Below, piece by piece: positions 46,523 through 60,529 of a stretch of 64,000 nt of DNA. How positions within the stretch are numbered: position 1 is the first letter of the stretch; each line of letters starts with the position of its first letter. The notes under the pieces are model-generated. The model was not told the DNA's origin. It searched no databases and worked only from the letters and a program-made list of their open reading frames with translations. Origin of the DNA: Eurosta solidaginis (lineage: Eukaryota > Arthropoda > Insecta > Diptera > Tephritidae); assembly GCF_040869045.1 (NCBI RefSeq), contig NC_090319.1, positions 385,531,601 through 385,595,600 of the forward strand. Direction: 5' to 3'. The position numbers and the translations under genes are program-made.

Positions 46523-48718
46523 AACAAGTAAGGAAGGTTAAGTTCGGGTGTAACCGAACATTACATACTCAGTTGAGAGCTATGGTGACAACATAAGGGA
46601 AAATAACCATTTAGGAAAATGAACCGATGGAAACCCTGGAATGTGTTTGTATGACATGCGTATCAAATGAAAAGCATTAAAGAGTATTTTATGAGGGAGT
46701 GGGTCATAGTTCTATAGGTGGACGCCATTTAGGGATATAGCCATAAAGGTGGATCAGGGTTGACTCTAGAATGCGTTTGTACGATATGGGTATCAAATGA
46801 AAGGTGCTAATGAGTATTTTAAAAGGGAGTTATTTCCATAGGTGGACGCCGTTTCGAGATATCGCCATAAAGGCGAACCAGGGGTGACCCTAGAATTTGT
46901 GTGTACAATATGGGTATCAAAAGAAAGGTGTTAATGAGTATTTTAAAAGGGAGTAATCCTTAGTTCCATAGGTGGTCGCCTTTTCGAGATATCGCCATAA
47001 AGGTGGACCAGGGGTGACTCTAGAGTGCGTTTGTACGATATAGGTATCAAATGAAAGGTGTTAATGAGTATTTTAAAAGGGAGTAATCCTTACTTCCATA
47101 GGTGGACGCCGTTTCGAGATATCGCCATAAAGGTGGACCAGGGGTGACTCTAGAATGTGTTTGTACGATATGGGTATCAAATTAAAGGTATTAATGAGGG
47201 TTATAAAAGGGAGTGGTGGTTGTTGTATAAGTGGACGCCGTTTCGAGATATCGCCATAAAGGTGGACCTGGGGTGACTCTAGAATGAGTTTGTACGATAT
47301 GGGTATCAAATTAAAGGCATTAATGAGAGTCTTAAAAGGGAGTGGTGGTAGCTGTATATGTTAAGGCGTTTTCCAGATATCGACCATGTGGACCAGGGTG
47401 ACCCAGAACATTATCTGTTGGATACCGCTAATTTATTTATATATGTAATACCTGCCAAGGTTTTAAGGGTTTTTTATTTCGCTCTTCAGAACTTTTTCAT
47501 TTTCTTCTACATAATATGATAGGAGCCACAACCACTTTATAAAGATTTTTCTAAAGTTATATTTCGCGTCAATAAAACAATCCAATTACCTTACCATGTT
47601 TCACCCCTTTTTTCGTATTTGGTATAGAATTATGGCATTTTTTTCATTTTTCGTAATTTTCGATATCGAAAAAGTGGGCGTGGTCATAGTCGGATTTCGT
47701 TCATTTTTCATACCAAGATAAAGTGAGTTCAAGTAAGCACGTGAACTAAGTTCATTAAAGATATATCGATTTTTGCTCAAGTTATCGTGTTAACGGCCAT
47801 GCGGAAGGACAGACGGACGACTGTGTATAAAAACTGGGCTAGACATCAACCGATTCCGCCCATTTTCACAGAAAACATTTAACGTCATAAAATCTATGCC
47901 AGTACCAAATTTCAAAAGGATTGGTTAATTTTTGTTCGACTTATGGCGTTAAAAGTATTCTAGACAAATTAAATAAAAAAGGGCGGAGCCACGCCCATTT
48001 TGAAATTTTCTTATATTTTTGTATTTTGTTGCACCACATCATTACTGGAGTTGAATGTTGACATAATTTACTTATATACTGTAAAGATATTAAATTTTTT
48101 GTTAAAATTTTACTTAAAAAAAAAAATTTTTTTTAAAAGTGGGCGTGGTCCTTCTCCGATTTTGCTAATTTTTATTAAGCGTACATATAGTAATAGGAGT
48201 AACGTTCCTGCCAAATTTCATCATGATATCTTCAACGACTGTCAAATTACAGCTTGCAAAACTTCTAAATTACCTTCTTTTAAAAGTGGGCGGTGCCACG
48301 CCCATTGTCCAAAATTTTACTAATTTTCTATTCTGCGTTATAAGTTCAACTCATATACCAAGTTTCGTCGCTTTATCTGTCTTTTGTAATGAATTATCGC
48401 ACTTTTTCGGTTTTTCGAAATTTTCGATATCGAAAAAGTGGGCGTGGTTATAGTCCGATATAGTTCATTTTAAATAGCGATCTGAGATGAGTGCTCAGGA
48501 ACCTACATACCAAATTTCATCAAGATACCTCAAAATTTACTCAAGTTATCGTGTTAACGGACGGACGGACGGACATGGCTCAATCAAATTTTTTTTCGAT
48601 CCTGATTATTTTGATATATGGAAGTCTATATCTATCTCGATTCCTTTATATATGTACAACTAACCGTTATCCAATCAAACTTAATATACTCTGTGAGCTC
48701 TGCTCAACTGAGTATAAA
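46523..48718 (-). mobile_element. Helentron/DINE-1-like copy (about 2.2 kb)
   Basis: It has the same termini as the 7758 copy (AACAAGTAAGGAAGG with hairpin; CTCAACTGAGTATAAAA). It holds about six minisatellite units (landmark near 46660, 46790, 46914, 47044, 47174, 47303; one unit is 124 bases), the GTGGGCGTGG blocks and a GGAC microsatellite near 48560-48573. A short (TA)n tract follows at 48722-48740. Confidence 0.7.
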
Positions 48719-48741
48719 AAAAATATATATATATATATATA

Positions 48742-49512
48742 GGTACTTAGATTTAAAACACTACTTCCTTTTACATATTGCCAAAATTCTTACGTTTTTT
48801 AAGTTTTAATATCTTTACTGACGCTTTAGGAATTCAGCAAATTACTCGTAACCCGTTAAAGTTTTGGTGTCAGTTATAACTTCGTTTCTGCCATCATTAG
48901 ATAAACTGAGCCTAGATTTCTGAAATCCCTCTAATTCAACTAGTCTGCAAAAACACAGTTACTATGTAGTCCAGTTGCTAATCAAACAAAGGATCCTTCG
49001 TATTTTTGTGTACATGAAACTAACACAACTGCACTGTTGCAGCATTCAATTCAAGCAGGTGTCATGTCAACAGAAAAGATTTTGCTGGTAGTTTAGCTGA
49101 AGCACGGTGACAGGCATTCAACAGTCCTTGCTACCACAAACCAATGTCAGGCATAAGCAAACCCACATATACATACATACACATTCACCATATACACAAA
49201 CACAATTCCATATACCAAAAAGATGTTTCTAGTTACCAACTAATTCAACTGTTGCTCTGAATATTTGTATGTTTGTTGGTATCGTGCACATATCACTGGC
49301 TCGTTCGCCTCTGGAACTGCATTAAATGTCGGGTCGTGCATTATTGCTTTGCAACTGTAAATCTCATTTAGTATGTATGAAAGTTTCTAAGTATTTGTGT
49401 TGTTTATATCAGCTCGTCTTTAAATGCGAATTGCGTTCGCTTGGAATTCTAAGTTTGCATTGCGTATACACGTTGTCTATTTCTACATACATACTTACAT
49501 TTGTTTACTTAC
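48742..49512. other. No gene recognised
   Basis: Unique-looking sequence with ACATACATACACA microsatellite traces near 49168. Confidence 0.5.
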
Positions 49513-51424
49513 CTTTTTATACCCAGCTGTATTTGAACACAGGGTATTATAACTTTGATTGGATAAAGGTTGGTTGTACATGTATAAAAGAAAGGAGATA
49601 TATATCGATTTCCATATATCAAAATTTGATTAAGCCATGTCCGTCCGTCCATCTGTCTGTCCACTCGTTAACACGATAGCTTGAGCAAATATTGAGATAT
49701 CTCCACCAAATGCGGTAGACGGACTTATCTAGGACAAGAACAGGTTGGTATTGGAAATGACGGAAATCGGACGAAAACCACGCCCACTGGCCACACAGGG
49801 ATTCAAGGGGTTGTGTAGGGGATTCAAGGGGCTGTGAGTAACCCAACAATAACAACAACTGGACACGCATGCAGGAAACAAGATAATTCAAAAATGCATA
49901 CCTCTAAGCTAATGGAATTTGGTAATCGGTTTATGACGCCAAATATAAATTCCAAAAAATGTTCGAATATATATGGGCGTGGCTGCACCCACATTTATAA
50001 GAAGCAAATTTGGAAGTTTAGCAAGCCATAAATTAAAAGCCCTTAAATATATTACATTCAGATTGCCAAATTATATAGACTGAGTGAAGATAATCAAAAT
50101 CGGTTAAAGACCACACCCACTTTTCCTATAGGTCTAACCTCAACAAAGTTTGCAAAAACTCTATGGTATTTCACTATAATTGACTGATATTATACCACAG
50201 AGGTGGTATGGTTGAGCTAGAAACAACACTTAAACAACTTTTAGAAATGGGCGTAACCCGAACCTTTTTTTGTTACTCTTTCCAAACTACTTTTAATGCC
50301 ATAAGTCGACCAAAAATCTCCCAATCCGAACGAAATTTGGCACAAACATTTTTTTCATAGCTACAACTGTTTGCTCAGAAAATGTTCGAAATCTCCTGAA
50401 AGCTATAAATTCAAAATTTAAATAGAAAATTATTACTTTTTATATTTGCTGATCCTACCAACGATCCTACACCAAATCTCAAAAATGGCATCATTAGAGG
50501 TTGGTTTACGCCACTTTAGTTATCTTGCAGAGTTGGATTTACTAGCAGAATTATAAAATCAAATAAATTTTACTCACATGTGTATTTTTCATTCAACATC
50601 CGTTTTATATAGAAAATTTTATTTGAAATGGACGGAATTAACAAACATTGGAGTTCAAAGGATATTGGTCACTACAAAACGGTGCAACAAATTCAAAAAC
50701 AATTTAAGTTTGACATCAATGATTAAAGTATAAAACGATGCAATTTTAAAAATAAAACCAATGATAGATCAATAATTTCACTACTAGTTAATTATGTATA
50801 TTGCATTTAAAAGAAAATTATTTAAAGTTAAGTCGAAAATGTGCAAGATTTTTTACAAAGATTTTTAACTTTAATGTTCTCCTTTAAAGCTTTAATAGAA
50901 TATGGGTAAGTAGAGTACTATTTCGTCTAACTACCAAAACCCTAAATGGCAACCCTACTCAAAAATGTCCCTATTGTAATGCGCAGTGAAATAACTTTCG
51001 TTTGATACCCATATCGGCATATCTCATGCAATTTTTTTTTAATTTCGAATAGGTGGCAACCTTGTGAAATATTCTGAGTGGCAGCACCTAGGTAGAAAGT
51101 CTTAGAAGGTGATACCTTATCTCTGTGCCAAATTTCATTTAAACCGGTTGAGCCGTTCCCGAGATCGTTCGGCTATACAAACAAGCAAGAATTGCTCGTT
51201 TAAAGTAATAAGATTTTAAAATAAACAGTTTTTATAAGGAAACCCCCATATATGGAGGGAAAATGCATCTTTACCCACTCAAATTCATTAGTGGTAGCCT
51301 CTGTACCCTTATTGAAATGAGTTCAGAATAGAACCATATACAAAGCAAACAACAACAGCGTTGTAAGTGCACAGCTGGGTATATAATGCTCGGTTTCACC
51401 CGAAATTAGACTTTCTTACTTGTT
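49513..51424 (+). mobile_element. Helentron/DINE-1-like subfamily copy (about 1.9 kb)
   Basis: The subterminal inverted repeat is ATACCCAGCTGT near the start and ACAGCTGGGTAT at 51371-51382. GTCCGTCCGTCCATCTGTCTG lies near 49640, and the end is CTTTCTTACTTGTT after the GCTCGGTTTCACCCGA hairpin. Near 50996-51060 one degraded block resembles the minisatellite unit (TTTGATACCCATATCGG). Confidence 0.6.
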
Positions 51425-51734
51425 GCACGTTACTTTGTATATACTTTCGCATGTCTTGAGGTTGCTTACGTCTATTAGAACTTCTATTTTAGTTGTACGA
51501 GTTTGTATTTAATATTCTGCGCAAGTGGTAAGGTATTAGAATTAGTTGGTAATAAAACATGGAGCTACTTTAATTCGTTTGAAATGTGCATTCTGAATTT
51601 ATTGCAACAATATTTGTTTTGTATATGTGCAAATGTAGAATAATTTCGTTTGAAATTTCGTGAGTAGTTAATAAAATAAGTTTAATATGCAATATATTTG
51701 GCCTTTTCGTAACAAGTCACGCCAGCTATCCATG

Positions 51735-52092
51735 TTTCGCCAAAGAGGCTAAATACAATAAGAGCCGTCACTCGTTATTTTTTTGGCATTTACTCGATGT
51801 ATACTGAGAGGTAGTCGCTACTTTTTTTTTGGGCGAAATGTTTATAAATGTCTTCTATACATTTTCGTGGAGTATTTGTGTTTATTTCTCGACTGTATTT
51901 AATTAATTTATTTAATTCTCTTTCCAAAAATCACAGTTGCACAAGGGGCCTACACGGCATGGATAAATGCGAGACAATTAAAAATACCCCTCTCAGAAAA
52001 CATTCGGCATCAATTTTTTCAATTTCCAGCGAGATACTCGCCACAAAATAACGAGTGACGGCTCTTGTTGTATTTATCCTCTTTGGTTTCGC
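51735..52092. mobile_element. MITE with inverted ends of about 50 bp
   Basis: The left end has AAATACAATAAGAGCCGTCA then CTCGTTATTTT. The right end has AAAATAACGAG then TGACGGCTCTTGTTGTATTT, and the homology extends outward through CCAAAGAGG/CCTCTTTGG. The inner part does not pair well and holds no gene. It directly abuts an RTE fragment. Confidence 0.7.
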
Positions 52093-52800
52093 TAAAACTA
52101 ACGTCAATTGGGGGCACCAAGGGAGGTCAAGTCTACCTTCACCTGTCTACCCCAACTTAGTGGAAGTCTCCAATTTTCTCTGCTTCCAAACTGCGGTGTC
52201 GACTGAAATACTTTCTTGGCCGGAGCGTCTTCCTGCATTCGCAAAGCCTTTGTATTTATATTCGCTGCACCATCGCCATATACGCGTAAAGCTCATACAC
52301 CTTATCATTATACCTTCTTCGATACTCACCGTCGGCATCACGGACCGGTCTATAAATCTTCTAGAGAACTTTTCTCTCGAACACTCTAAGAACCATCTGA
52401 TTTTCTCTCGACGCCGTCCCTTGTACACTTTTATAATAGATTATACCATCACGGTTTTGCTTTGCAAGAGAGTCGCCTTGACCGAAGACAAGTTTGGTTT
52501 CGAATAACTTGGAAAGGTCTTTCCCAATCCTTACGGGGTTAGTGGTGCTGTTCAACATAATTTGGCAGAGACTTATTAGTTTTGCAGGCAACTCAAATTC
52601 AGATAAAGCAGCTTCGTTTCGTCAAATGTGATTGTCGCTTCTCTTATCTTGAGTCTTCTCTAAGATCTGATGCATGGTGATAGTTCATTTACAAGTTCGG
52701 AAGCCGCGCTAATAAAATGCAATCAGTTTGTTGACTATGTGCTTCAGTCTTTCCCACGGTACGCTAGATAGGACCTTATACGCGATATCCGTGGTTATTG
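52085..52800 (-). pseudogene. RTE-clade LINE, badly decayed fragment
   Basis: Same family as the 36665 copy. RGFRTCK and MHQILEKTQDKRSDNH (about 52640-52720) come from the fingers region of the reverse transcriptase, then RIGKDLSKLFETKLVFGQG near 52500 and VFERKVL near 52365. The catalytic YADD part is deleted. The 3' end stops at the MITE at 52092. Confidence 0.65.
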
Positions 52801-52911
52801 GCGCGGTTTTTCGATATAATCTTTTAAATTTCTCCAGATCATTTCAGAGCTGTTTTGTACATCGCTTTGGGGCTGTATGAGGATCATTTGGAAACAACTT
52901 TGTGGTAGTTG

Positions 52912-53045
52912 AGCTAAGACTTTAGCTATTAGGAATAGAACAGCTATATATCAGGTCATTGAGCTAGCTTCTGGTAACACTATGGACTCTTTCAGTCTAT
53001 GTGAGGTCCTCACGGACCAGCCCGTTCAATTCAACCTAACTAATG
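52912..53045 (+). repeat. I-type LINE 3' tail scrap
   Basis: It shares AGACTTTAGCTATTAGGAAT and CAGTCTATGTGAGGTCCTCA with the 39488 copy, with most of the tail deleted. Confidence 0.6.
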
Positions 53046-53049
53046 ATTG

Positions 53050-53790
53050 CGGGATTGTTTTCCAGATTGATTATGCAGACAGAGTTCTAGAATTATCCAG
53101 AGATAGTATATAATAGATACCTGGATCATTCTAGCACTCTGTCTGAATAACTTTTGCCCTATTTGCGGACTATTTGAAGACTATTTTCGGAACAGATTTG
53201 AGATTGCTTCATGTTTATTTCGGACATATCTCTGAATAATTTCGTGGTTGTTTTTATATCAAAACTATTTTCGGTATATTTTCGAAATGACTTGAGGATC
53301 TTGTGGGGTTTTGACGTAGTATATCGGGATATTTTTGGATGATTTTGGAAATGTTTGATACTATTAGAGACCATTTGTGAATTATTTAGATTTTAATTTG
53401 GTGATCAATTCGGGCCTAATTACAAAACAAATCAGAATAAAACCTCTAAAATTTGAGATTATTTGGGGACCACTTCCGAGCTCATCTCCGTCAACTCAAG
53501 ATCAGCTCAGGACTTTTTGTTATAGTTTAAAATAGGATAAAAACAGAATTGTTTTTGTCATCACACCGGGAGCATTTTACGTCTGATTTCAGTGATATTT
53601 TTGGAAATATAACAAGATCGCTTTCGGGATTATGCGAAATTATTTCAAACCTTTTCCTAGATCACTCTTGAACTATTCTCATATCATTTTAGCAGCAGTT
53701 TTTGGGATCAGTTTGGGATTGTAGCGAGCTAGTTTCGAAACCATTTAACTTTATTTTGGAAATTTCTCCTTATCATTCAAACACTGCATA
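53050..53790. repeat. Degenerate TTTCGGGATTATTT-type simple sequence
   Basis: Recurrent loose units (TTTGGGATCAGTTTGGGATT, ATTTCGGACATATC). Similar stretches are at 6180-6420, 23330-23545 and 25440-25540. No gene is seen. Confidence 0.45.
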
Positions 53791-54189
53791 GCGTAAAAAG
53801 GGCAATGAACAAGCTTTAAATGAAATCTTACTTCTTCAATCAATGAAGTTATTTTTTTATAGCGCTCTCTCGCAATTTCTTTCATAAACGACTTATTTCA
53901 GAATTTTTTCACAGACGTCCCATGTTTTATCCAAATGTATTGAGTTTATGATCGGATAGAGTTTCTGGGATAGGGCGTTATTGAATACAATTTTGAGGTG
54001 GGCAGTTCTCCAAAAAAAAAAAAATATATAATAATCTGATAATCGGGCTGTTTTCTATATGACTTGGCTTAATCTAGGCGCGTCTTCTAAAATGACTCTT
54101 ATTCCTTCCCAAATACAACTGTATAGGCTCTTTAGTTAAGCTGCATTTATATTATTTGGCAACTCTATAGGAGGCATTCCAGCGGGCAG

Positions 54190-54300
54190 TGTATATAAAA
54201 TTATAACAAAAATCAATACAGCAAACAAACTTCTTCGCGAACTTCAACATGGTGACGTTCTCACTTTAATATCGCTGAATCACGTTTAATGGTAATTAAT
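54190..54300 (+). promoter_or_regulatory. Possible TATA promoter
   Basis: TATATAAAA at about 54193 is followed about 25 bases on by ATCAATACAGCAAAC, then AACATGG at 54247. The frame from that ATG is only six codons, so no product can be assigned. Confidence 0.2.
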
Positions 54301-54904
54301 AACTTCAATATCATATGTACGATGTACAATCATAACAACACTCAACATTTTTTCTACATTCAACATATTAACAACATAAACACAGGAAAACCTCATAACA
54401 TGCGGTTCTTTTCATACAAATGTGCGTTCATAAATGTGCATGTGTGTTGGTATCTGATTGCGAGAAGATAAGTGTGGAAAACAGTAAATAATTATTAAAA
54501 AAGTGAAAGGTCGTGGTGACACAATCAGTGAATGCCATGAAACGCACATATCTGATTAAACAAAGTTCAACAAACGGTAAAGAGTACGGATGCGCTGTGA
54601 ATAAAAATGAAAAATTTAATTCGCGAATCTATGCCAAAGGCAGCGGAAATTTGCTCTGTGGTTACTGTGATTTTCTCGTTATTAAGCACTTCTAGTATTA
54701 TGACGAAAATATGTTTGTTTGTATTAAGTTTGACCACTTCTGCTACTACGAATCAGTCTTTGTAATAGCAAATATTTAAGATCAACAGGAACTACATATA
54801 TGGAAATATGTTTACAATGATTCGTTGGTTTTTAAGAGTTTTAGTTGCGTATACGACTAGGTGGCCTAAAATTCTTCATGTACAACAAATAAAAGGTAAA
54901 CTTT

Positions 54905-55205
54905 TTGTATTCCAATGCACCCCGGGCAAAGTAATATCACAACCTTAGAAACAAGTTGTTTCAAGAAGAAAATATTTCCAAGCGGGGTCGCCCCTCGGCA
55001 CTGTTTGGCATGCACTGCGAGTGTATTTCTGCCATGAAAAGGTCTCAGTGAAAACTCATCAGACTTGCAGATGCCTTTCGGAGTTGGCATAAAACAATTA
55101 GGTCCCGTCCCGCCAATTTTTTAGGAAAAATTAGAAAGGAGCACGACACAAATTAGAAGAAAAGCTCGGCCTAAAATCTCTTCGGAAGTTACCGCGCCTT
55201 ACATT
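54905..55205 (+). mobile_element. tRNA-derived SINE, 5' truncated
   Basis: It starts inside the B-box side (CACCCCGGGCAAAGTAATATC) and keeps GGGGTCGCCCCTCGGCA through GTTACCGCGCCTTACA. Confidence 0.75.
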
Positions 55206-55209
55206 TATT

Positions 55210-57365
55210 TGTATTCATGTACATACAATTTACTTTTTCAATGAAATCTAGACTTGCTGCATTTTATTGCTTGCGCTCGCCGATACAAATTTATATCATA
55301 GCAATTTAAGGTAATCGATACTTTGGCGTAACTTCGCAAAAAACTTTTGGCTATATTTTTGTTGGTGCGAATAAACTTTCACTAAATAGGTGTACAAAGA
55401 AACAAGAAAAACTGCGACGTAAGCACTTGAAGCTCGACCTGAGCTTGCAGAAAATATTTATTACAAAAGTTGGAAGTTGGCAAAACGGCAACAAATATTT
55501 TGCTAAACATATTTTCTTGTTCTTCATAAAAAATATACAAAAAACTATCTGCGACACTTGAATTTGTCTGGGTTTTCTTAGCTTTATTGAATTTATGTTA
55601 AATAATAAAATAATATTTTGTACATAGCGATGGAGTTGGAAGTGTTCAATTCGATAGCAAAAAGAAAAGGGGAAACTGCCCTTGAATCAAGCGAAAGCAC
55701 GCAGAAGGCGGCACCACAAATAAAATGAGAAGAGGAGTCGAAAATTGGTATTTATATTTGTATGTGAAATTGTTCAGAAATCAAACTAAAAACAGCAATT
55801 GAAGTGAAAATGTTGAACTGCCAAAGAAAAAGAGCAATTCAATTTATTTCTTTTAGTGAAAGTGAAATATAAAGTGCATTGGCAGTGGTTACGAACTACA
55901 TTACGCTTAACGTAGACTTTTAAATGCATTTACTATCAGTATGTAGTTCAGGATTTCCAAAAACGTATTGAAAATTTCTTTCTTTTGTCGAATTGACAAA
56001 CCAAGCCGATATAGCCGTAACAGACGAAAAGTGGCAAGTGGTAGTATTTGTGTTGAAGTGGGAGTTGGTAGTGGCCCTAGGAAATGGGCAAAGGAAAGAA
56101 AATCAACAACGGAAACATTTAAGAAACACAAGAAGATGTAATAACCAAGTACTCCTGATGCTCGATGTGTAAACATGCGTTGTTTGTACGTCGAGCTTGC
56201 CCAGGGGTAAAAGTTATACAAAAGACGAAACAGAGAGCATCGTCTTCCAGCTTCGTATATTCATTATCTAAACTGCAGGCTCATAGTGCTAGTTGAGGAG
56301 ACGAAACACCAACAACAAGTAAACAACAGCGGATACGTTCAATTCGTTGCAGCGCTGCAGCGCACAGTGGACCGAAATTGAAAAGTTGGGACTTTAAATG
56401 TATATTTTCGTATTCTGTGATCTTTTTTCCATAATTTATTGTTATATAACAATTTTTCGTAACACATAATTTAAAAAAGTTATGACACTTTTAGTAACCG
56501 GGCTTCATATCGACATACCCTAACGAGCATATGTGTAAGCATGAGGAAATATTCGAAAAAGTGAAATCTCTACTACTCCTACCGCAAAACCTCGACTATG
56601 ATACAAAAAACTAAATATTTTAGTTTCTCAATTTTAATTGGGTACGAATATGGAACGCAACATTTACTTAAAATAATAAAAATTGTTTTTTTTTTTACTT
56701 TTTTTTTTTGTCATATGCTTATATTGTATATTTGGAGATTTCATGGACTACTGACCGATCGAATAATTTTTGCTTTTAATTATTCTTTTGGTACTAACGA
56801 AAAATCTGGAATAGTAAACATCATATAAACAAAAAAAAAAAATTACGAAGAAGCTGGAATAGCTAAAATTTTGATTTGAACCTTTTTTGGATTCTTAAAT
56901 GTAAATTCAATAAAAAAAATTAAATATATAATATGAATTATAAAACATTTTTGTTTTTATATATTACCCAGAAAACAAAAAAAAAATATTTTTGTTTTTA
57001 AATTCTACCCAAAATTAAAAAGTGAATCGCAATATTAAAATAAAAAAATAAAAAAACGCGAATCCCGTTCGACCCATGAAACCAAGTACATTGCATAGTA
57101 TATAACTCTAATTATATATGTAAATAAATTATTAAAGTTTTGAGGAAATGTGAAGAAAATGAGTTACCGGCATATATGTGATTTTTCCCCTACATACAAT
57201 TTTTTTATTTGCTATAACATTTTTGTTTAAGACTTTATGAAGAAATACTCATATGTATATAAAAACGTCATGTAATGAGACTTAAAATCGATCCTCATCA
57301 AAGTTTTTGTGTTATTAACTAATATTTTTTTCATTTCCCTAAGTCCACTGAAAGCCAAATCTAGA
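55210..57365. other. No gene recognised
   Basis: Frames at 55351-55557 and 55907-56221 on minus lack motifs. GTTGCAGCGCTGCAGCGC near 56347 is a short palindrome. 56600-57060 is very A/T-rich with homopolymer runs. Confidence 0.5.
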
Positions 57366-57367
57366 CC

Positions 57368-57650
57368 ACTGTGCGGCGGCTGCCGTAATATGATGGTGTC
57401 CGCCTTCGACACCGAAGATCGTGGGTTCAAGTCCGGCAAAGGAACATCAATGGTTTGGCAAACACTACCGGGGTATTTATGAAATGAAAAGCTTCTCAGT
57501 GAAAAGGCAACTGCCGTTCGTAGTCGGCGTAAAAAATTAAGGTCCCGTCCCACAAATCTGCGATGACAATTAAAAAGCGCAAGTCGCAATTTCAAAGAAA
57601 AACTCGGCCTTAATTTCCTCTGAGGAGATTTTAAATTTCCACAGCACCAC
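57368..57650 (+). mobile_element. tRNA-derived SINE, related subfamily
   Basis: GGCTGCCGTAATATGATGGT, then GATCGTGGGTTCAAGTCC (A- and B-box types), then GAAAAGCTTCTCAGTGAAAA and AAACTCGGCCTTAATTTCCT. It is clearly diverged from the 46022 family, with internal deletions. Confidence 0.65.
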
Positions 57651-57654
57651 TTAA

Positions 57655-58850
57655 TTTTTAATCTATTTTTCTTAGGATGCTTCTTCCCACATATTTATGT
57701 AGCTATATATACATACACACATACATATAAATATACCTACATCCCCTAATCGATATTTATTTAATTTTCCATGACTTGTTTACCTTTTTTTTGCTTGTTT
57801 ATCAGATAATAGTTGTCTTCCATCACGGCTCATTTTTTTGCACCACTGACCTTGAGCTAGTTTACCGCTATTTTTTTATGGTACAGGTTTCAAAGCACTC
57901 AGCGGACCACAAGTCCATTTTTTCTGCATCGCCCACAAAAGATTAATTACTTTTCCCTTTAGTCATGGTAAATAACGTTTTAATGAAATGAGTTACATTC
58001 AAAAAACGCTTTTCGCAAAATAAGAAAATTAGGAAACCTACATATATGTATACAAATATGCATAGGTAGGTATAAATTCCTCATCATTCTTTGAGGACAA
58101 TTTAACGTAATATCATTCACAGTTTGGTTATTTAGAAAATATTGTTTTTTGTGTGTATTACAAAAACGATGGCCAGCCTAAATACGCAGGAAATTAATTT
58201 CAACGTTGATGTTAGATTATTTTCTGACAAAACAAATAAATTATAGTGTTACATAAAAAAAGTCAATTTACTTGTTTTTACTTACTAAAATGTTAGATAA
58301 TATGGTAGATGGGGAAAAAGCTAACTAATAATCTTCTTGTTGTCAAAGCGATTAAGTAATTAATTCGCTTGTACTTTGTCTATGAAATGTGCATACCGAA
58401 TAATCATCGGAAACTATTCCTCCATTAGTTGTGAAATTTATATTTCACTATGTATTTGATCTCTAAAAAAAATTTTTTTTAATAACAAAAACTCTAAAAG
58501 ATGAGCAAATTATATTTTAAACAAAACAGATTGAAATTTATATATGTAAATCAAAAATATATTCAGTATCGCCGCCATACGCTTGAGTCCCCTTAGAAAA
58601 ACACATTCGATTGCGAGGTGAGCAATATCCTTTTCTCAATTTGAGAAACAACATTTTGGTTCATACCATGGAGGAACCATACAAGGTGGCAGCACAGTGA
58701 CATACCTACAAACATAAACGAAAGCACCACGTACTTTGTTTTTGTAAATCGATAGACTAATGTCAAAATCATACTGCGCCAGAAGTTGATGTATCAAATA
58801 ATATTGTGGCGACTGTTGGCGTCACTATGCTGTTAATAAATAATCGCAAC
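57655..58850. other. No gene recognised
   Basis: AT-rich intergenic sequence with nothing supported. Confidence 0.5.
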
Positions 58851-58853
58851 AAC

Positions 58854-60528
58854 AACAAGTAAGGAAGAAGTTCGGGTGTAACCGAACATTACATACTCAG
58901 CTAAGAGCTTTGGAGACAAAATAAGGGAAAATAACCATTTAGCAAAATGAACCTAGGGTAACCCTGGAATGTGTTTGGACGATATGGGTATAAAATGAAA
59001 GGTGTTAATGAGATTTTAAAAGGGAGTGGGCCTTAGTTCTATAGGTGGACGCCTTTTCGAGATATCGTCATAAAGGTGGACCAGGGGTGACATTTATAAT
59101 GTGCTTGTACGATATGGGTACCAAATTAAAGGTATTAATGAGGGTTTTAAAAGGGAGTGGCCATTAGTTGTATATGTGAAGGCGTTTTCGAGATATCGAC
59201 CGAAATGTGGATCAGGGTGACCCAGACCATCTTCTGTCGGGTACCGCTAATTTATTTATATCTATAATACCACGAACAGTATTCATGCCAAGATTTCAAG
59301 GGTTTTTTTATTTCGCCCTGCAGAACTTTTTCATTTTCTTCTACTTGATATGGTAGGTGTCACACCCATTTTACAAAGTTTTTTCCAAAGTTATATCTTG
59401 CGTCAATAAACCAATCCAGTTACAATGTTTCATCCCTTTTTTCGTATTTGGTATAGAATTATTGCATTTTTTTCATTTTTCGTAATTTTCGATATCGAAA
59501 AAGTGGGCGTGGTCATAGTCGGATTTCGGCCATATTTTATACCAAGATAAAGTGAGTTCAGATAAGTACGTGAACTAAGTTTAGTAAAGATATATCGATT
59601 TTTGCTCAAGTTATCGCGTTATCGGCCGAGCAGAAGGACAGACGGTCGACAGTGTATAAAAACTGGGCGTGGGTTGAACCGATTTCGCCCATTTTCACAG
59701 AAAACAGTTACCGTCATAGAATCTATGCACAAACCAAATTTCACAAGGATTGGTAAATTTTAGTTCGACTTATGGCCTCAAAAGTATTCCAGACGAAGAG
59801 TTACGCCCATTTTGAAATTTTGTTTTATTTTTGTATTTGGTTGCACCATATCATTACTGGCGTTGCATGTTGGCATAATTTACTTATATACTGTAAAGAT
59901 TTTAAATTTTTTGTTAAAATTTGACTTTAAAACATTTTTTTTTAAAAGTGGGCGTGTTCGTCATCCGATTTTTCTAATTTTTGTTTAGCGCACATATAGC
60001 AATAGGAGCAACGTGCCTGCCGAATTTCATCATGATATCTTCAACGACTGCGAAATTACAGCTTGCAAAACTTTTAAATTACCTTCTTTTAAAAGTGGGC
60101 GGTGCCACGCCCATTGTCCAAAAATTTACTAATTTTCTGTTTTGCGTCATAAGATCAACGCACCTACCAAGTTTCATCGCTTTATTCGTCTTTGGTAATG
60201 AATTATCGCACTTTTTCGGTTTTTCGAAATTTTCGATATCGAAAAAGTGGGCGTGGTTGTAATCCGATTTCGTTCATTTTAACTAGCGATCTGAGATGTG
60301 CGCCCAGGAACCTACGTACCAAATTTCATCAAGATACCTCAAAATGTACTCAAGTTCTCGTGTTTACAGACGGACGGACGGACATGTCTAAATGAATTTC
60401 TTTTTTCACCCAGATCATTTTGATATATAGAAGTCTATATCTATCTCGATTAGTTTATGCCGTTACGGATTACCGTTATGCGAACAAAGTTAATATACTC
60501 TGTGAGCTCTGCTCAGCTGAGTATAAAA
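58854..60528 (-). mobile_element. Helentron/DINE-1-like copy (about 1.7 kb)
   Basis: Both termini are present. Only about two minisatellite units remain (58950-59230), followed by the same internal blocks as the other copies and a GGAC microsatellite near 60372-60383. Its right end directly abuts an old LTR at about 60530. Confidence 0.7.
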
Positions 60529-60529
60529 A

